From: CAUJIW01 sp963205175
Lineage (GTDB): Bacteria > Pseudomonadota > Alphaproteobacteria > Sphingomonadales > Sphingomonadaceae
Reading direction: 5' to 3' (one strand)
Assembly: GCA_041060555.1 (NCBI GenBank)
Contig: JBEUDS010000001.1
DNA: 64,000 nt
Each line of letters opens with the position of its first letter. Position 1 is the stretch's first letter. The position numbers were made by a program, and so were the translations under genes. The notes beneath the pieces are model-generated. The model saw only the letters and a program-made list of their open reading frames with translations, was not told the origin of the DNA and did not search any database. Positions 36,211 through 44,395 of the stretch are shown in pieces.

Positions 36211-36966
36211 TCAGCGTCGCCGGCGACGGGCGGCCAGCCCGACACCCATCAGTCCGACGCCCGCCAGACCAAGAGCGGCCGGCTCGGGGATGGCGCGCGC
36301 GGTCATGATGATGCCGGTGCTCAGCATCGCGCTCTGACCCTCCTCGGTGAAGAAGACGAGATCGACATTGCCGTCCTCATTGACATCCGCGTTGTGCAGC
36401 GTGCCGCCGGACAGACCCAGCACCACCAGTTGGGCGGTATAGAGATAGCCATCGCGGGAGAACGACACGCTGAGGGCGTTGGGATTCAGCAGCGCGAAAA
36501 TGTCGTCGCACACCGAAACCGATCCTTCCTGGCAGCTGCCGCTGTTGGGCGTTTCGGTGAACTCGATGTTGAAGGTCTGGCTGAAGAACTCCGAGGCCCC
36601 GCCACCACCGGGGGTAAGCGTGATCTGCGTCAGCAGGTCGGTCGAGGTGAGGGACGCGCCGCTGATGGTGAAATTGTTGTGGGTGATCATCACCGCCGGC
36701 GCCGCGCCGTCGTTGACCTCGATCGTGCCCAGCACGTTGTTGGTGACACGCAGACTGCTCTGCTCGCCGCCATTGGACGACGTACCCCAGGAGATGACGC
36801 TGTCGTCGCCGTCGAGGGTCGGCACGATGGAACCGGGGACGACATTGTCCCAGTTGCTGGTGACGTCGAAATCCCAGAACTGGATGAACGCCGCCGACGC
36901 GACGGAAGGAATCGCCAAAGTCATCGCGGCTGTAGCGATGCCCATCATGAATTTTCGACTGAACAC
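36211..36966 (-). CDS. THxN-family PEP-CTERM surface protein
   Basis: This 251-residue exported protein is an exosortase substrate. It has a signal peptide (MGIATAAMTLAIPSVASAA) and a beta-rich body with the motif ITHNNFTI that defines THxN PEP-CTERM proteins. The C terminus is a classic tripartite sorting signal: PEP (AIPEPAALG), a membrane helix (LAGVGLMGVGLA) and an Arg cluster. I chose GTG 36966 because AAGGAG lies seven bases upstream; the frame is open 21 codons further. Exosortase should cut at PEP and attach the protein to the surface or exopolysaccharide. No exosortase gene is in the window. A consensus sigma-54 promoter lies upstream. Confidence 0.88.
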   Translation of the reverse strand: MFSRKFMMGIATAAMTLAIPSVASAAFIQFWDFDVTSNWDNVVPGSIVPTLDGDDSVISWGTSSNGGEQSSLRVTNNVLGTIEVNDGAAPAVMITHNNFTISGASLTSTDLLTQITLTPGGGGASEFFSQTFNIEFTETPNSGSCQEGSVSVCDDIFALLNPNALSVSFSRDGYLYTAQLVVLGLSGGTLHNADVNEDGNVDLVFFTEEGQSAMLSTGIIMTARAIPEPAALGLAGVGLMGVGLAARRRRR

Positions 36967-37031
36967 TTTTAGTCTCCTTGTGGCCCTGACTACTTCGGGT
37001 CGGAAATTGGATTGGACCCGTAATTTCAAGG

Positions 37032-37047
37032 AGCAACAACCGTGCCA
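37032..37047 (-). promoter_or_regulatory. Consensus sigma-54 (-24/-12) promoter for the PEP-CTERM gene
   Basis: On the minus strand the sequence reads TGGCACG-GTTG-TTGCT, an essentially perfect TGGCAC(G)-N4-TTGC(A/T) element with GG and GC at the right spacing. Its -12 end is about 65 bases before the GTG start, leaving a leader of roughly 55 bases. RpoN plus an enhancer-binding activator (PrsR type in exosortase systems) would be needed. Confidence 0.8.
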
Positions 37048-37212
37048 TCATTTTAATATATTGAAATATATGTGTTTTTATCGAAAATAATCATGATACA
37101 CATGAAACGGAGTAATATTTTCCGACGCCAAAGTAATACGGCATCGCAATGAATATTGTTTCGGATAATTACTGTTAGCGTTGCGTAATGCGAATGAACG
37201 TCAGGGTGACGC
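37048..37212. other. AT-rich upstream region of the PEP-CTERM promoter
   Basis: This 165-bp non-coding stretch is clearly AT-richer than its surroundings, with ATATAT-TGAA-ATATAT at 37059-37074 and further A/T runs. It lies where an enhancer-binding protein would bind upstream of a sigma-54 promoter. No gene is seen in it. Confidence 0.5.
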
Positions 37213-37986
37213 TCACGGCTCGCGCAGGACGCACCAGGCCGGCACGTGATCCGACGCCTTCTCCAGCGCGCGGGTGGTGCGGTCGATCCCTGCGGCCTCC
37301 AGCCGGTCGGCGGCCGGTGGTGACAGCAGCAGGTGATCAATGCGCAGACCCCAGTCCTTGGCCCAGGCGCCACCCTGATAGTCCCAGAACGTATAGGCGC
37401 GTCCGGTCGGCTGTACGGCCCGGATGGCATCGGTGAAGCCGAGGCCGAGCAGGCGGCGGAACCGCTGGCGCGATTCAGGCTGGCACAAGGCGTCGTCGGC
37501 CATGCGCCGGGGGTCCCAGACATCCTCGTCGGCGGGGCAGACATTGAAGTCGCCGGCCAGCACATAGGGCTGCTCGCTATCCAGCGCGTGCCGGGCATGG
37601 GCGATCAGACGGTCCATCCATGCCAGTTTGTAGTCGAACTTGGGACCGGGCACCGGGTTGCCGTTGGGCAGGTAAAGCCCGGCGATGCGGACGCCCGCCA
37701 CGGTCGCCTCGATGAAGCGGGCCTGCTCGTCGCCATCGTCGCCCGGCAGACCGGTGCGGACGTCGGCCAGCGGCCGCTGGCTCAGGATGGCGACACCGTT
37801 GAAGCCCTTCTGGCCATGAACGGCGCAGTGGTAGCCGCGGCTCTCGATCTCCAGCGCGGGGAAACCGTCATCGACGGTCTTGATTTCCTGCAGGCACACG
37901 ACATCGGGCCGGGTGCTGTCCAGCCAGTCCAGCAGGCGCGGCAGACGGGCGCGAATGCCGGCGACGTTGAAGGTGGCGATGCGCAC
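37213..37986 (-). CDS. xthA: Exodeoxyribonuclease III
   Basis: This 257-residue AP endonuclease / 3'-exonuclease works in base excision repair. Motifs of the EEP fold are visible: ATFNVAGIRARLP at the start, CLQEIKT (metal-binding Glu), GLYLPNGNP, LAGDFNVCP (catalytic Asp/Asn) and a C-terminal SDHVP His. Length is typical. It lies 28 bases downstream of erpA on the same strand. Confidence 0.93.
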   Translation of the reverse strand: MRIATFNVAGIRARLPRLLDWLDSTRPDVVCLQEIKTVDDGFPALEIESRGYHCAVHGQKGFNGVAILSQRPLADVRTGLPGDDGDEQARFIEATVAGVRIAGLYLPNGNPVPGPKFDYKLAWMDRLIAHARHALDSEQPYVLAGDFNVCPADEDVWDPRRMADDALCQPESRQRFRRLLGLGFTDAIRAVQPTGRAYTFWDYQGGAWAKDWGLRIDHLLLSPPAADRLEAAGIDRTTRALEKASDHVPAWCVLREP

Positions 37987-38014
37987 GCGAAAGCCTCGTC
38001 GGACCCGCCAGAGG

Positions 38015-38350
38015 TCAGATGGAGAAGGAGGAGCCGCAGCCGCACGACGACTGGGCGTTGGGATTGATCACCTGGAACGACGAACCGCCGAGCGACTCCA
38101 CATAGTCGACGACGGCGCCTTCAAGGAACGGCAGACTGACGGCATCCACCACCATGGAAACGCCGTCGCGACTGACCACCAGGTCGTCGGGCTGCGCTGT
38201 TTCGTCGAACCCGAACCGGTACTGGAACCCGGAACAACCGCCACCATCCACCGACAGGCGCAGCTTGAGGCCAGGCTTGCCCTGTTTGGCGACCAGCGTC
38301 GCCACCCGGGCCGCCGCCGCGGCTGACAAGGCTACCTGAGGCTGATCCAT
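38015..38350 (-). CDS. erpA: Iron-sulfur cluster insertion protein ErpA
   Basis: This 111-residue A-type carrier delivers Fe-S clusters to target proteins. The three conserved cysteines are Cys39 (GGGCSGFQY), Cys103 and Cys105 (SSCGCGSS). I chose ATG 38350 because GGAG is nine bases upstream; another ATG three codons earlier directly abuts GGAG. It has genetic neighbours of unrelated function (xthA, bactofilin). The cysteine desulfurases and ferredoxin at 50736-53387 would feed the same pathway. Confidence 0.93.
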   Translation of the reverse strand: MDQPQVALSAAAAARVATLVAKQGKPGLKLRLSVDGGGCSGFQYRFGFDETAQPDDLVVSRDGVSMVVDAVSLPFLEGAVVDYVESLGGSSFQVINPNAQSSCGCGSSFSI

Positions 38351-38408
38351 CGTCCACATCTCCAGTCTGCTGCCTGACACAGTTAGGACTGGCGCGGTCA
38401 TAATTCAA

Positions 38409-38897
38409 TCAGTTGCTGGCAATCGCCCGCAATGCCGTGGCGGGCGCCACATCGGCCCCGCCTGTGGTCGTCCCCGCGGTCGTCCCCGCGGTCGTCCCCG
38501 AGGTCGTCAGCGCCGCCGCCGGTTGGGGCCGGGGTGTGAAGCGACCGTCAACGTGAGCGCCTGCCTCAATGCTGATGGATTCATGGGTGATGTCGCCCAG
38601 CACCTGGGCCGTGCGCTCCAGGGTGACGGTGCGGGCAGTGATACTGCCCTCGACACGTCCTCGCAGCACCACGGAATCGGCGGTCAGCGAGCCGGCGATG
38701 CGGCCGGTCTCGCCCTGAATGATACCATGACAGCGAACGTCGCCGTCGATGGCGCCATCGAGATGCAGTTCACCCTCGGCGGTGACATCCCCACGAATGC
38801 GGACATCGGCGGCAATGATCGACAGGCTGACAGCGTCAGCCGCGCCCGACCGGCTGCCGCGCTTGCTCGATGGCGCGCTTCTGGATTTCAAGAACAT
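38409..38897 (-). CDS. Bactofilin family cytoskeletal protein
   Basis: This 162-residue polymer-forming protein has a bactofilin beta-helix core (about residues 25-120: regular SLSIIAADVRIRGDV, GELHLDGAIDGDV, GRIAGSLTADSVVLRG repeats) and flexible tails. The C-terminal tail carries a Thr/Gly repeat made by a 12-bp DNA repeat. Start ATG 38897 lies inside the end of the M23 peptidase gene (62-base overlap). Bactofilins recruit or control M23 peptidases in cell-shape systems such as LmdC-BacA, so the pair probably works together at the envelope. Confidence 0.9.
   Translation of the reverse strand: MFLKSRSAPSSKRGSRSGAADAVSLSIIAADVRIRGDVTAEGELHLDGAIDGDVRCHGIIQGETGRIAGSLTADSVVLRGRVEGSITARTVTLERTAQVLGDITHESISIEAGAHVDGRFTPRPQPAAALTTSGTTAGTTAGTTTGGADVAPATALRAIASN
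38464..38508. repeat. 12-bp tandem repeat inside the bactofilin gene
   Basis: About 3.75 copies of a 12-bp unit (consensus GCGGTCGTCCCC on the plus strand) encode a TTAG-type repeat in the flexible C-terminal tail. In-frame unit changes would only alter tail length. Confidence 0.85.
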
Positions 38898-40023
38898 CGG
38901 CGGAAGCCTCCAGGAACGGCTTGGGATTGACCGCGCGGCCATCGACCCGCACCTCGTAATGCAGATGGGTGCCGGTCGAGCGGCCGGTGTTGCCCATGGC
39001 GCCGACCACCTGGCCGCGCTTCACGCGCTCGCCGGTGCGCACATTGATTTTCGACATGTGGCCATAGCGGGTGACCAGGCCACGCCCGTGGTCGACCTCC
39101 ACCACCTTGCCATAGGCGCCCCAGTAGGCTGCCCTGGTGACGACACCGTCGGCCGTGGCGCGGATCGGGGCACCGTGGCTGCCGGTCAGGTCGACGCCGG
39201 TGTGCATGGCGGCGGAGCCATTGAACGGGTCGTAGCGCACGCCAAAGCCGCTGCTGTAGGTGAAGCGCTGGACCGGATGCAGGGATGGAATCGACAGCGA
39301 CGCCTTCTCCAGCAAATCCAGTCGGTTCCACGCGATGAACAGATCCTTGAACTGTGTGCCGAGGCCCGCGAACGCACCCTGCTTGAAACTGGCCTCGACA
39401 TAGGGGCCGCCAACCGCGCGGGACTGGCCGATCAGCCGCGAAGAATTGAGGCCCAGGCGGCGCAACACGGCCTCGGTTTCGCGAAAGCGGGCATCGGCGG
39501 CGTCGGTCGCCGTTTCGACAAAGGCGAGCTGACGCGACTCCAGTCCGCGATACAGCTGCATCTCCTCCAGCGCGGCCGGGTTCAGCGCGGCCGTCTCATC
39601 CGGCGCCGGAGCCGCCGAGGCCAGATCCGTATTCTGCCTCTTGGCCGTCCGCGCGGAGACCTGAAGACGATTGAGGAAAAGCTGGTTGAGAAACTGCTGT
39701 CGCTTCTCGATGCGTTGGGCGACTTCGCTGACATCGGACTTCACGGCGGCCACATGACCGGCGAGCTGGGCCAGTTCGCGCTCCTTGAGGGCGATGGCGG
39801 CCTGCTTGCTCTCCAGCTGCTCCTGCCGGAAAAGGACGGTGGCACCCGCGGTCAGGAACGAACAGGTCAGCACCAGGGCGATGCTCGCACCGACAATCTG
39901 GGCCCCTGTGCTAATGCGCAGGAAGCGGACGTTGCCATTGGTCCGGAAGTAAATCTGATGCTCGGGAAAATACCGCGTAATTCGTGCCTGCCAGACCCGG
40001 AGCAGGCCTTCTCGTTTTCGCAC
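38836..40023 (-). CDS. M23 family peptidoglycan endopeptidase (LmdC-like), membrane-anchored
   Basis: This 395-residue protein has a membrane helix (about residues 42-65, ASIALVLTCSFLTAGATVLF), a periplasmic coiled coil (about 68-115) and a C-terminal LytM/M23 domain (about 265-380). Zn ligands are visible in AAMHTGVDLTG and THLHYEVR. The Lys/Arg-rich N-terminal cytoplasmic tail is where bactofilin docks in the LmdC-BacA pair. The start is GTG 40023 with AAGGAG eight bases upstream. A perfect CtrA-type box lies 64 bases upstream of the start. Confidence 0.9.
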   Translation of the reverse strand: MRKREGLLRVWQARITRYFPEHQIYFRTNGNVRFLRISTGAQIVGASIALVLTCSFLTAGATVLFRQEQLESKQAAIALKERELAQLAGHVAAVKSDVSEVAQRIEKRQQFLNQLFLNRLQVSARTAKRQNTDLASAAPAPDETAALNPAALEEMQLYRGLESRQLAFVETATDAADARFRETEAVLRRLGLNSSRLIGQSRAVGGPYVEASFKQGAFAGLGTQFKDLFIAWNRLDLLEKASLSIPSLHPVQRFTYSSGFGVRYDPFNGSAAMHTGVDLTGSHGAPIRATADGVVTRAAYWGAYGKVVEVDHGRGLVTRYGHMSKINVRTGERVKRGQVVGAMGNTGRSTGTHLHYEVRVDGRAVNPKPFLEASADVLEIQKRAIEQARQPVGRG

Positions 40024-40086
40024 AGCGGTCGCTCCTTGTTGTTCTTGACTGCGGCCCGGCTTGCGCGCCGGTGTGACCCCATCTTG

Positions 40087-40101
40087 TTAATCACCCGTTA
40101 A
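40087..40101 (-). promoter_or_regulatory. Perfect CtrA-type box upstream of the M23 peptidase/bactofilin genes
   Basis: TTAA-TCACCCG-TTAA matches the full CtrA site TTAA-N7-TTAA; on the minus strand it continues into TTAAC. It is 64 bases before the peptidase start within a 121-bp gap that holds no gene. Confidence 0.6.
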
Positions 40102-40144
40102 GCTTCAGAAACGGGAGCCGGAGTTGTAGACAGGAAAACCCGAC

Positions 40145-40969
40145 TTAGGCAAGAGGATGGTAAAAACCCGACATCATCCCCGCCTGCAAACGCGCGGAAT
40201 CATTGAAGGGCGGCTTGAGGTCGCCCCGGAAGAATTGCCGCACTGCAGCATGGAACATTGCTTGCGAATCGCCATCGGCCGATTCGCAAAGGTGATTGAA
40301 CCAGCGCACGCCCGCCGCCACGTGGGTGATCTCGTCGGTGTATATTCTCTCCAGGATGGCAGCACTCTCGTCATCGCCGGCCTTGCGCAGGCGCTCGATG
40401 GTCTGCGGCGTCACATCCAGTCCGCGCGCCTCCAGCACCATGGGCACGATCGCCAGCCGCCCGAGCAGCGTCTCGCGGGTGGCGCGCGCGGCGTCCCACA
40501 GGCCGTCATGGGCGGGCAGATCGCCATAGCCGCCACCCAGCACCGCCAGCCGTTCGGCCAGCAGCGAGAAATGCAGCGCCTCGTCGTCGGCTACCTTGAC
40601 CCAGTCGTCAACGAAGGCACGCGGCATCCCGTCGCCGAAGCGGGCAACCATGTCCCAGGCGAGATCGATGGCGTTGAGTTCGATATGTGCCAGCGCATGC
40701 AGCAGCGCGAACCGGGCGGCCTCCGAGCCGGCCTTGCCGCGCTTGGGCATCCGGTTGGGTGGCAGCAGTTCGGGGCGCGCCGGTCGGGCAGGGCGGTCCG
40801 GCGGCTGGACGTCGAACGCCGCTGTCAAGGCGCCGGCGCGCCACGCGGCGGCATGTCGGCGGGAGAGGGCGGCCTTGTCCGCCGCGCCGGCCGTCATCAG
40901 TACGTTGACCGCCGCCCCGGCAATGGAGCGGGGCGGCTCGCCGTCGGCGGCCGGCGCGGTGGCGAGCAT
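40145..40969 (-). CDS. DUF455 family ferritin-like protein
   Basis: This 274-residue helical protein has ferritin-like metal motifs spaced along the chain: HALAHIELNAIDLAWD, VADDEALHFSLL, VLEARGLD and ITHVAAGVRWF. Such Glu/His pairs suggest a di-iron or similar centre. The ATG at 40969 is two bases after the bcp stop; a TTG two codons earlier is possible. The family is often found next to bcp. Function unproven; oxidative-stress or hydroxylase roles are possible. Confidence 0.85.
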   Translation of the reverse strand: MLATAPAADGEPPRSIAGAAVNVLMTAGAADKAALSRRHAAAWRAGALTAAFDVQPPDRPARPARPELLPPNRMPKRGKAGSEAARFALLHALAHIELNAIDLAWDMVARFGDGMPRAFVDDWVKVADDEALHFSLLAERLAVLGGGYGDLPAHDGLWDAARATRETLLGRLAIVPMVLEARGLDVTPQTIERLRKAGDDESAAILERIYTDEITHVAAGVRWFNHLCESADGDSQAMFHAAVRQFFRGDLKPPFNDSARLQAGMMSGFYHPLA

Positions 40970-40971
40970 GG

Positions 40972-41439
40972 TCAAAGCGTCCGCACGGCCTTCAGTACCG
41001 CCTCGGCATGGCCGGCCACCTTGACCTTGCGCCAGACCTGACGCAGCACGCCCTCGCCATCAATGAGAAAGGTCGAGCGGTCGATGCCCATATACTGGCG
41101 GCCATAGAGGCTCTTCTCGACCCAGCTGCCATAGGCCTCCAGCACCTGGCCATCCTCGTCGGTGCCCAGCAGGATGCTCAGGCCGTGCTTGGCGCGAAAG
41201 CGGTTGTGCTTGGCCTGGGTGTCCTTCGAGACGCCAATGACGACCGCGCCGGCCGCCGTGAAAGCATCCAGGTGGGCGGAAAAGTCCCGTGCCTCGGTGG
41301 TGCAGCCCGGCGTGTCGTCCTTGGGGTAGAAGTAGAGCACCACCGCCCGCCCCCTGAAATCGGCGAGGCTGACGGTGCGCCCGTCGTCGAGCGGCAGGGT
41401 GAAGGCGGGGGCCGGTTGTCCGATGGCGAGATCGCTCAT
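40972..41439 (-). CDS. bcp: Thioredoxin-dependent thiol peroxidase (Bcp/PrxQ)
   Basis: This 155-residue peroxiredoxin reduces hydroperoxides. The peroxidatic cysteine is Cys46 in DDTPGCTTEARDF. The resolving cysteine found five residues later in the two-cysteine Bcp type (position 51) is Arg here, so this is a one-cysteine form needing an external thiol. The start overlaps the glnE stop by ATGA, so the two are translationally coupled. Confidence 0.93.
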   Translation of the reverse strand: MSDLAIGQPAPAFTLPLDDGRTVSLADFRGRAVVLYFYPKDDTPGCTTEARDFSAHLDAFTAAGAVVIGVSKDTQAKHNRFRAKHGLSILLGTDEDGQVLEAYGSWVEKSLYGRQYMGIDRSTFLIDGEGVLRQVWRKVKVAGHAEAVLKAVRTL

Positions 41440-44321
41440 GACTTGTCCTTGCTCTGCTTGGGCCGCTTGCCACCGAAGACCGCCGGCCAGAGGGCGACAA
41501 CCTGATTGCAGGTGGTGGTCAGCAGCGTTTCGACCGCGCGCAAGTTAGCTTTTCCGGCGGTGCGGGCAAGGATCGAACGCATGCCCGGCGGAATCTCCGC
41601 GGACTCGGGCGGGCTGGCGAACGCCACCCGGACCACTGTCTGCAGCGCCGACAGCAGATCATAGGCCTCCACCAGGGTCCGTGCCGTCGTCTCGGGCAGC
41701 ACATTCGCCGGACCGAGCGCGGCGAGGATGGCCGCCGGCGAGGCCAATGCCGGAAAGCTGCCGCCCGCGGCCTCGCGCAAGGCAAGATACTGCGCCATGA
41801 ATTCCAGGTCGATCAGACCGCCCGGCCGGCGCTTGACATCCCACGTCGTGCGGGCCGGCAGATGGCCATCCATCTCGGCGCGCATCTCCAACACGTCGGC
41901 CTTGAGCTTCTTCAGGTCGCGACGGGCCCGCACCACCGCCTCGATTCCGGCCATCAATGCGTCGGCGGCGGCCGGCGGGCCATGCACCACGCGGGCCGGC
42001 AGCAAGGCCATATGCTCCCACGTCCAGGCCTGATCGCGCTCATAGTCGAGGAAGCTGTCGATGGTCACCGCCAGCAGCCCCTGCTGGCCGGACGGGCGCA
42101 AGCGGGTGTCCACCTCGTAGAGCGTGCCGCCCGCGGTCTGGGCCGACACCGCCGTCACCACGCGCTGGGCCAGCCGGTTGAAATAATGCACCGCCGGCAG
42201 CGGCGTCTTGCCGTCGGACTGGCCGTCATTGCCGCCGGTGAACAGAAACACCAGGTCGAGGTCGGAGCCTGCGGTCAGATTGGCGCTGCCGTAGCGGCCC
42301 AATGCCAGCACCACCAGATCGGCGCCCTGCACCCGGCCGTGCTTGGCGGAGAAATCGGCGATGACCACCTCCACCAGCGCCCGCACCACCAGGTCGGCGA
42401 TCAGCGTGTAGAGCCGGCGGGCATCCCCCGGGGTCAGGGCGCGGTCCAGCAGCTGGACGGCCAGCAGGAAATGGTACTCGGCGGTCCAGCGCCGCGCCTC
42501 GTCGAGCTTTTCCTCCAGCGTCGCAAACCGTCCGAGCCGGCGGGCGAGCGCGCTCTCCAGCGCATCGCGGTCCTGGAACACCGCCTGCTGGTCCGGGACC
42601 AGCACCACGTCGAGCAGCTCCGGCGACCGGCGCAGCGCGTCAGCCACCGGGGGCGCGACACTGAGCAGGCGGGCGACCAGGTCGAGCAGGCGCGGGTTGG
42701 TCTGGAACAGCGACAGGATCTGCACCCCGCTGGGCAGGCCGGACAGAAAGTCGTCGAAGCGCAGCAGGGTGGCGCGCGGGTCGTCGGTGCGCGCCAGCGC
42801 CCTGGCGATGGCCGGCAGCATCGCCTCCAGCAGATCGCGGGCGCGCTCCGAGCGCAGCGCGCGGTAGCGATCGGAGCGCCAGCGCTCGATCGCCGGCACG
42901 GCGTCGCTGGCGGGCAGGCCCTCGTTCATCGCCCAGCTGGCCAGCGCATCGGGGTCGGCAGGCACCATCGCTGTCTGTGCCGCCACCGGCTCGACCAGGC
43001 GGTCGTACAGCCTGGCGACGGCGTTGCCGTGGCGGCGGATCGTCGCCGCCAGCTCACGCGCCGACTTGAAGCCGCAGAACCGGGCGATGTGCCGCACGGC
43101 GGCGGCACTGGTCGGGATGCTGTGGGTCTGGGCATCGTCCACCATCTGCAGCCGGTGCTCGACGGCGCGCTGGAAACGGTAGGCGGCTTCCAGTTGAACG
43201 GCGTCCCTGGGCGCCACCTTGCCCGCGGCCACCAGGGCGGCCAGCGCCTGCAGGGTCGGGCGCAATTGCAGGCTGGGGTCGCGCCCGCCGTGGATCATCT
43301 GGTGGATCTGGACGAAAAACTCGACTTCGCGAATGCCACCACGGCCACGTTTGACGTCGTAGCCCTCCAGGCGGATCTCGCTTTGCTCGAAATGCTCGCG
43401 GATGTGCAGCGACATGTCGCGGATGTCGCGCACGATGGTGTAGTCGAGCGAGCGACGCCAGATGAACGGCCGGATGCTGTCGAGAAAGGCCTGACCGAGC
43501 GCGATGTCGCCGGCGATGGCCCGGGCACGCACGAACGCCGAACGCTCCCAGGGCAGGGCGGAAGACTGGTAGTAGCTCTCCGCGCCGCGCACCGGCAGCG
43601 CCGGCGGAGTCACGTCGGGATCCGGGCGCAGGCGCAGGTCGACCCGGAACACATAGCCATCACCGGTGCGCAGGGTGAGAATCTGCACCAGCCGCTGGGC
43701 CACCTTGACGGCGGCGGTATCGACATCATCGCGGTTGCGACAGGTCAACCGCTCCGGGTCGAACAACAGAATCAGGTCGATATCGGAGGAGTAGTTGAGC
43801 TCGCCGCTGCCGAGCTTGCCCAGTGCCAGTGCCACGAAGCCGTCACTGCTGGCTACACCGCTGGTTTCCCGGACCGCCAGTCTGATTGCGGCATCGGTTG
43901 TCACGGCGGCGACATCGGAAAGCGCGCCTGTCACGTCCTCCAGCGCCCACTGGCCGCCGATGTCGGCGATTGCCGCCGCCAGCGCCACGTCGGCCTTGGC
44001 CTGGCGCAGGGCCGCCATGGCGTCGTCGAGTTCGACGCCGTCAAGATCGAGGGCGCGCACGCCGGCCAGCGCCCGGTCGACGACCGCACGCGGCCCCTGG
44101 GTCAGCAGCAGGGCCAGTCGTTCCGGGTTGTCGCGGATCAGTCCCTTGAGGTAGGAGGAGTGCGCCCAGGCGTGGGCCAGTGCCGGTGCCAGCGGCGATG
44201 CCTTGAGCTGATCCGGCGTCAGGCACGTCTCGTCGCCCAGCATGTCGCCAGCCAGGGCCTCCGTCAGCTTGATGTCCGGCAGGACGAGTGGGAACAGAAC
44301 AGATGCGTTGGACTGGGTCAT
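41436..44321 (-). CDS. glnE: Bifunctional glutamine synthetase adenylyltransferase/deadenylase
   Basis: This 961-residue regulator adds AMP to or removes it from glutamine synthetase according to nitrogen state. Two nucleotidyltransferase domains are visible: LGKLGSGELNYSSDIDLILLFD near residue 180 and LGRYGSANLTAGSDLDLVFLF near residue 690, each with an Asp pair. The length matches the family. It is the first gene of a minus-strand group with bcp and DUF455. The divergent AsmA-like gene starts 74 bases away. Confidence 0.95.
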   Translation of the reverse strand: MTQSNASVLFPLVLPDIKLTEALAGDMLGDETCLTPDQLKASPLAPALAHAWAHSSYLKGLIRDNPERLALLLTQGPRAVVDRALAGVRALDLDGVELDDAMAALRQAKADVALAAAIADIGGQWALEDVTGALSDVAAVTTDAAIRLAVRETSGVASSDGFVALALGKLGSGELNYSSDIDLILLFDPERLTCRNRDDVDTAAVKVAQRLVQILTLRTGDGYVFRVDLRLRPDPDVTPPALPVRGAESYYQSSALPWERSAFVRARAIAGDIALGQAFLDSIRPFIWRRSLDYTIVRDIRDMSLHIREHFEQSEIRLEGYDVKRGRGGIREVEFFVQIHQMIHGGRDPSLQLRPTLQALAALVAAGKVAPRDAVQLEAAYRFQRAVEHRLQMVDDAQTHSIPTSAAAVRHIARFCGFKSARELAATIRRHGNAVARLYDRLVEPVAAQTAMVPADPDALASWAMNEGLPASDAVPAIERWRSDRYRALRSERARDLLEAMLPAIARALARTDDPRATLLRFDDFLSGLPSGVQILSLFQTNPRLLDLVARLLSVAPPVADALRRSPELLDVVLVPDQQAVFQDRDALESALARRLGRFATLEEKLDEARRWTAEYHFLLAVQLLDRALTPGDARRLYTLIADLVVRALVEVVIADFSAKHGRVQGADLVVLALGRYGSANLTAGSDLDLVFLFTGGNDGQSDGKTPLPAVHYFNRLAQRVVTAVSAQTAGGTLYEVDTRLRPSGQQGLLAVTIDSFLDYERDQAWTWEHMALLPARVVHGPPAAADALMAGIEAVVRARRDLKKLKADVLEMRAEMDGHLPARTTWDVKRRPGGLIDLEFMAQYLALREAAGGSFPALASPAAILAALGPANVLPETTARTLVEAYDLLSALQTVVRVAFASPPESAEIPPGMRSILARTAGKANLRAVETLLTTTCNQVVALWPAVFGGKRPKQSKDKS

Positions 44322-44395
44322 GGTGCGTTGTATCCGCCTGGTCGGCTCTCTGATTTTTCCAGCGCTTAACCCAGTCCCACGGAAAGGTCGATGAT

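Noticed and set aside
41862..44369. 835-residue open frame on the plus strand opposite glnE
   Set aside because: Low-complexity shadow of glnE; no recognisable domain or start signal.
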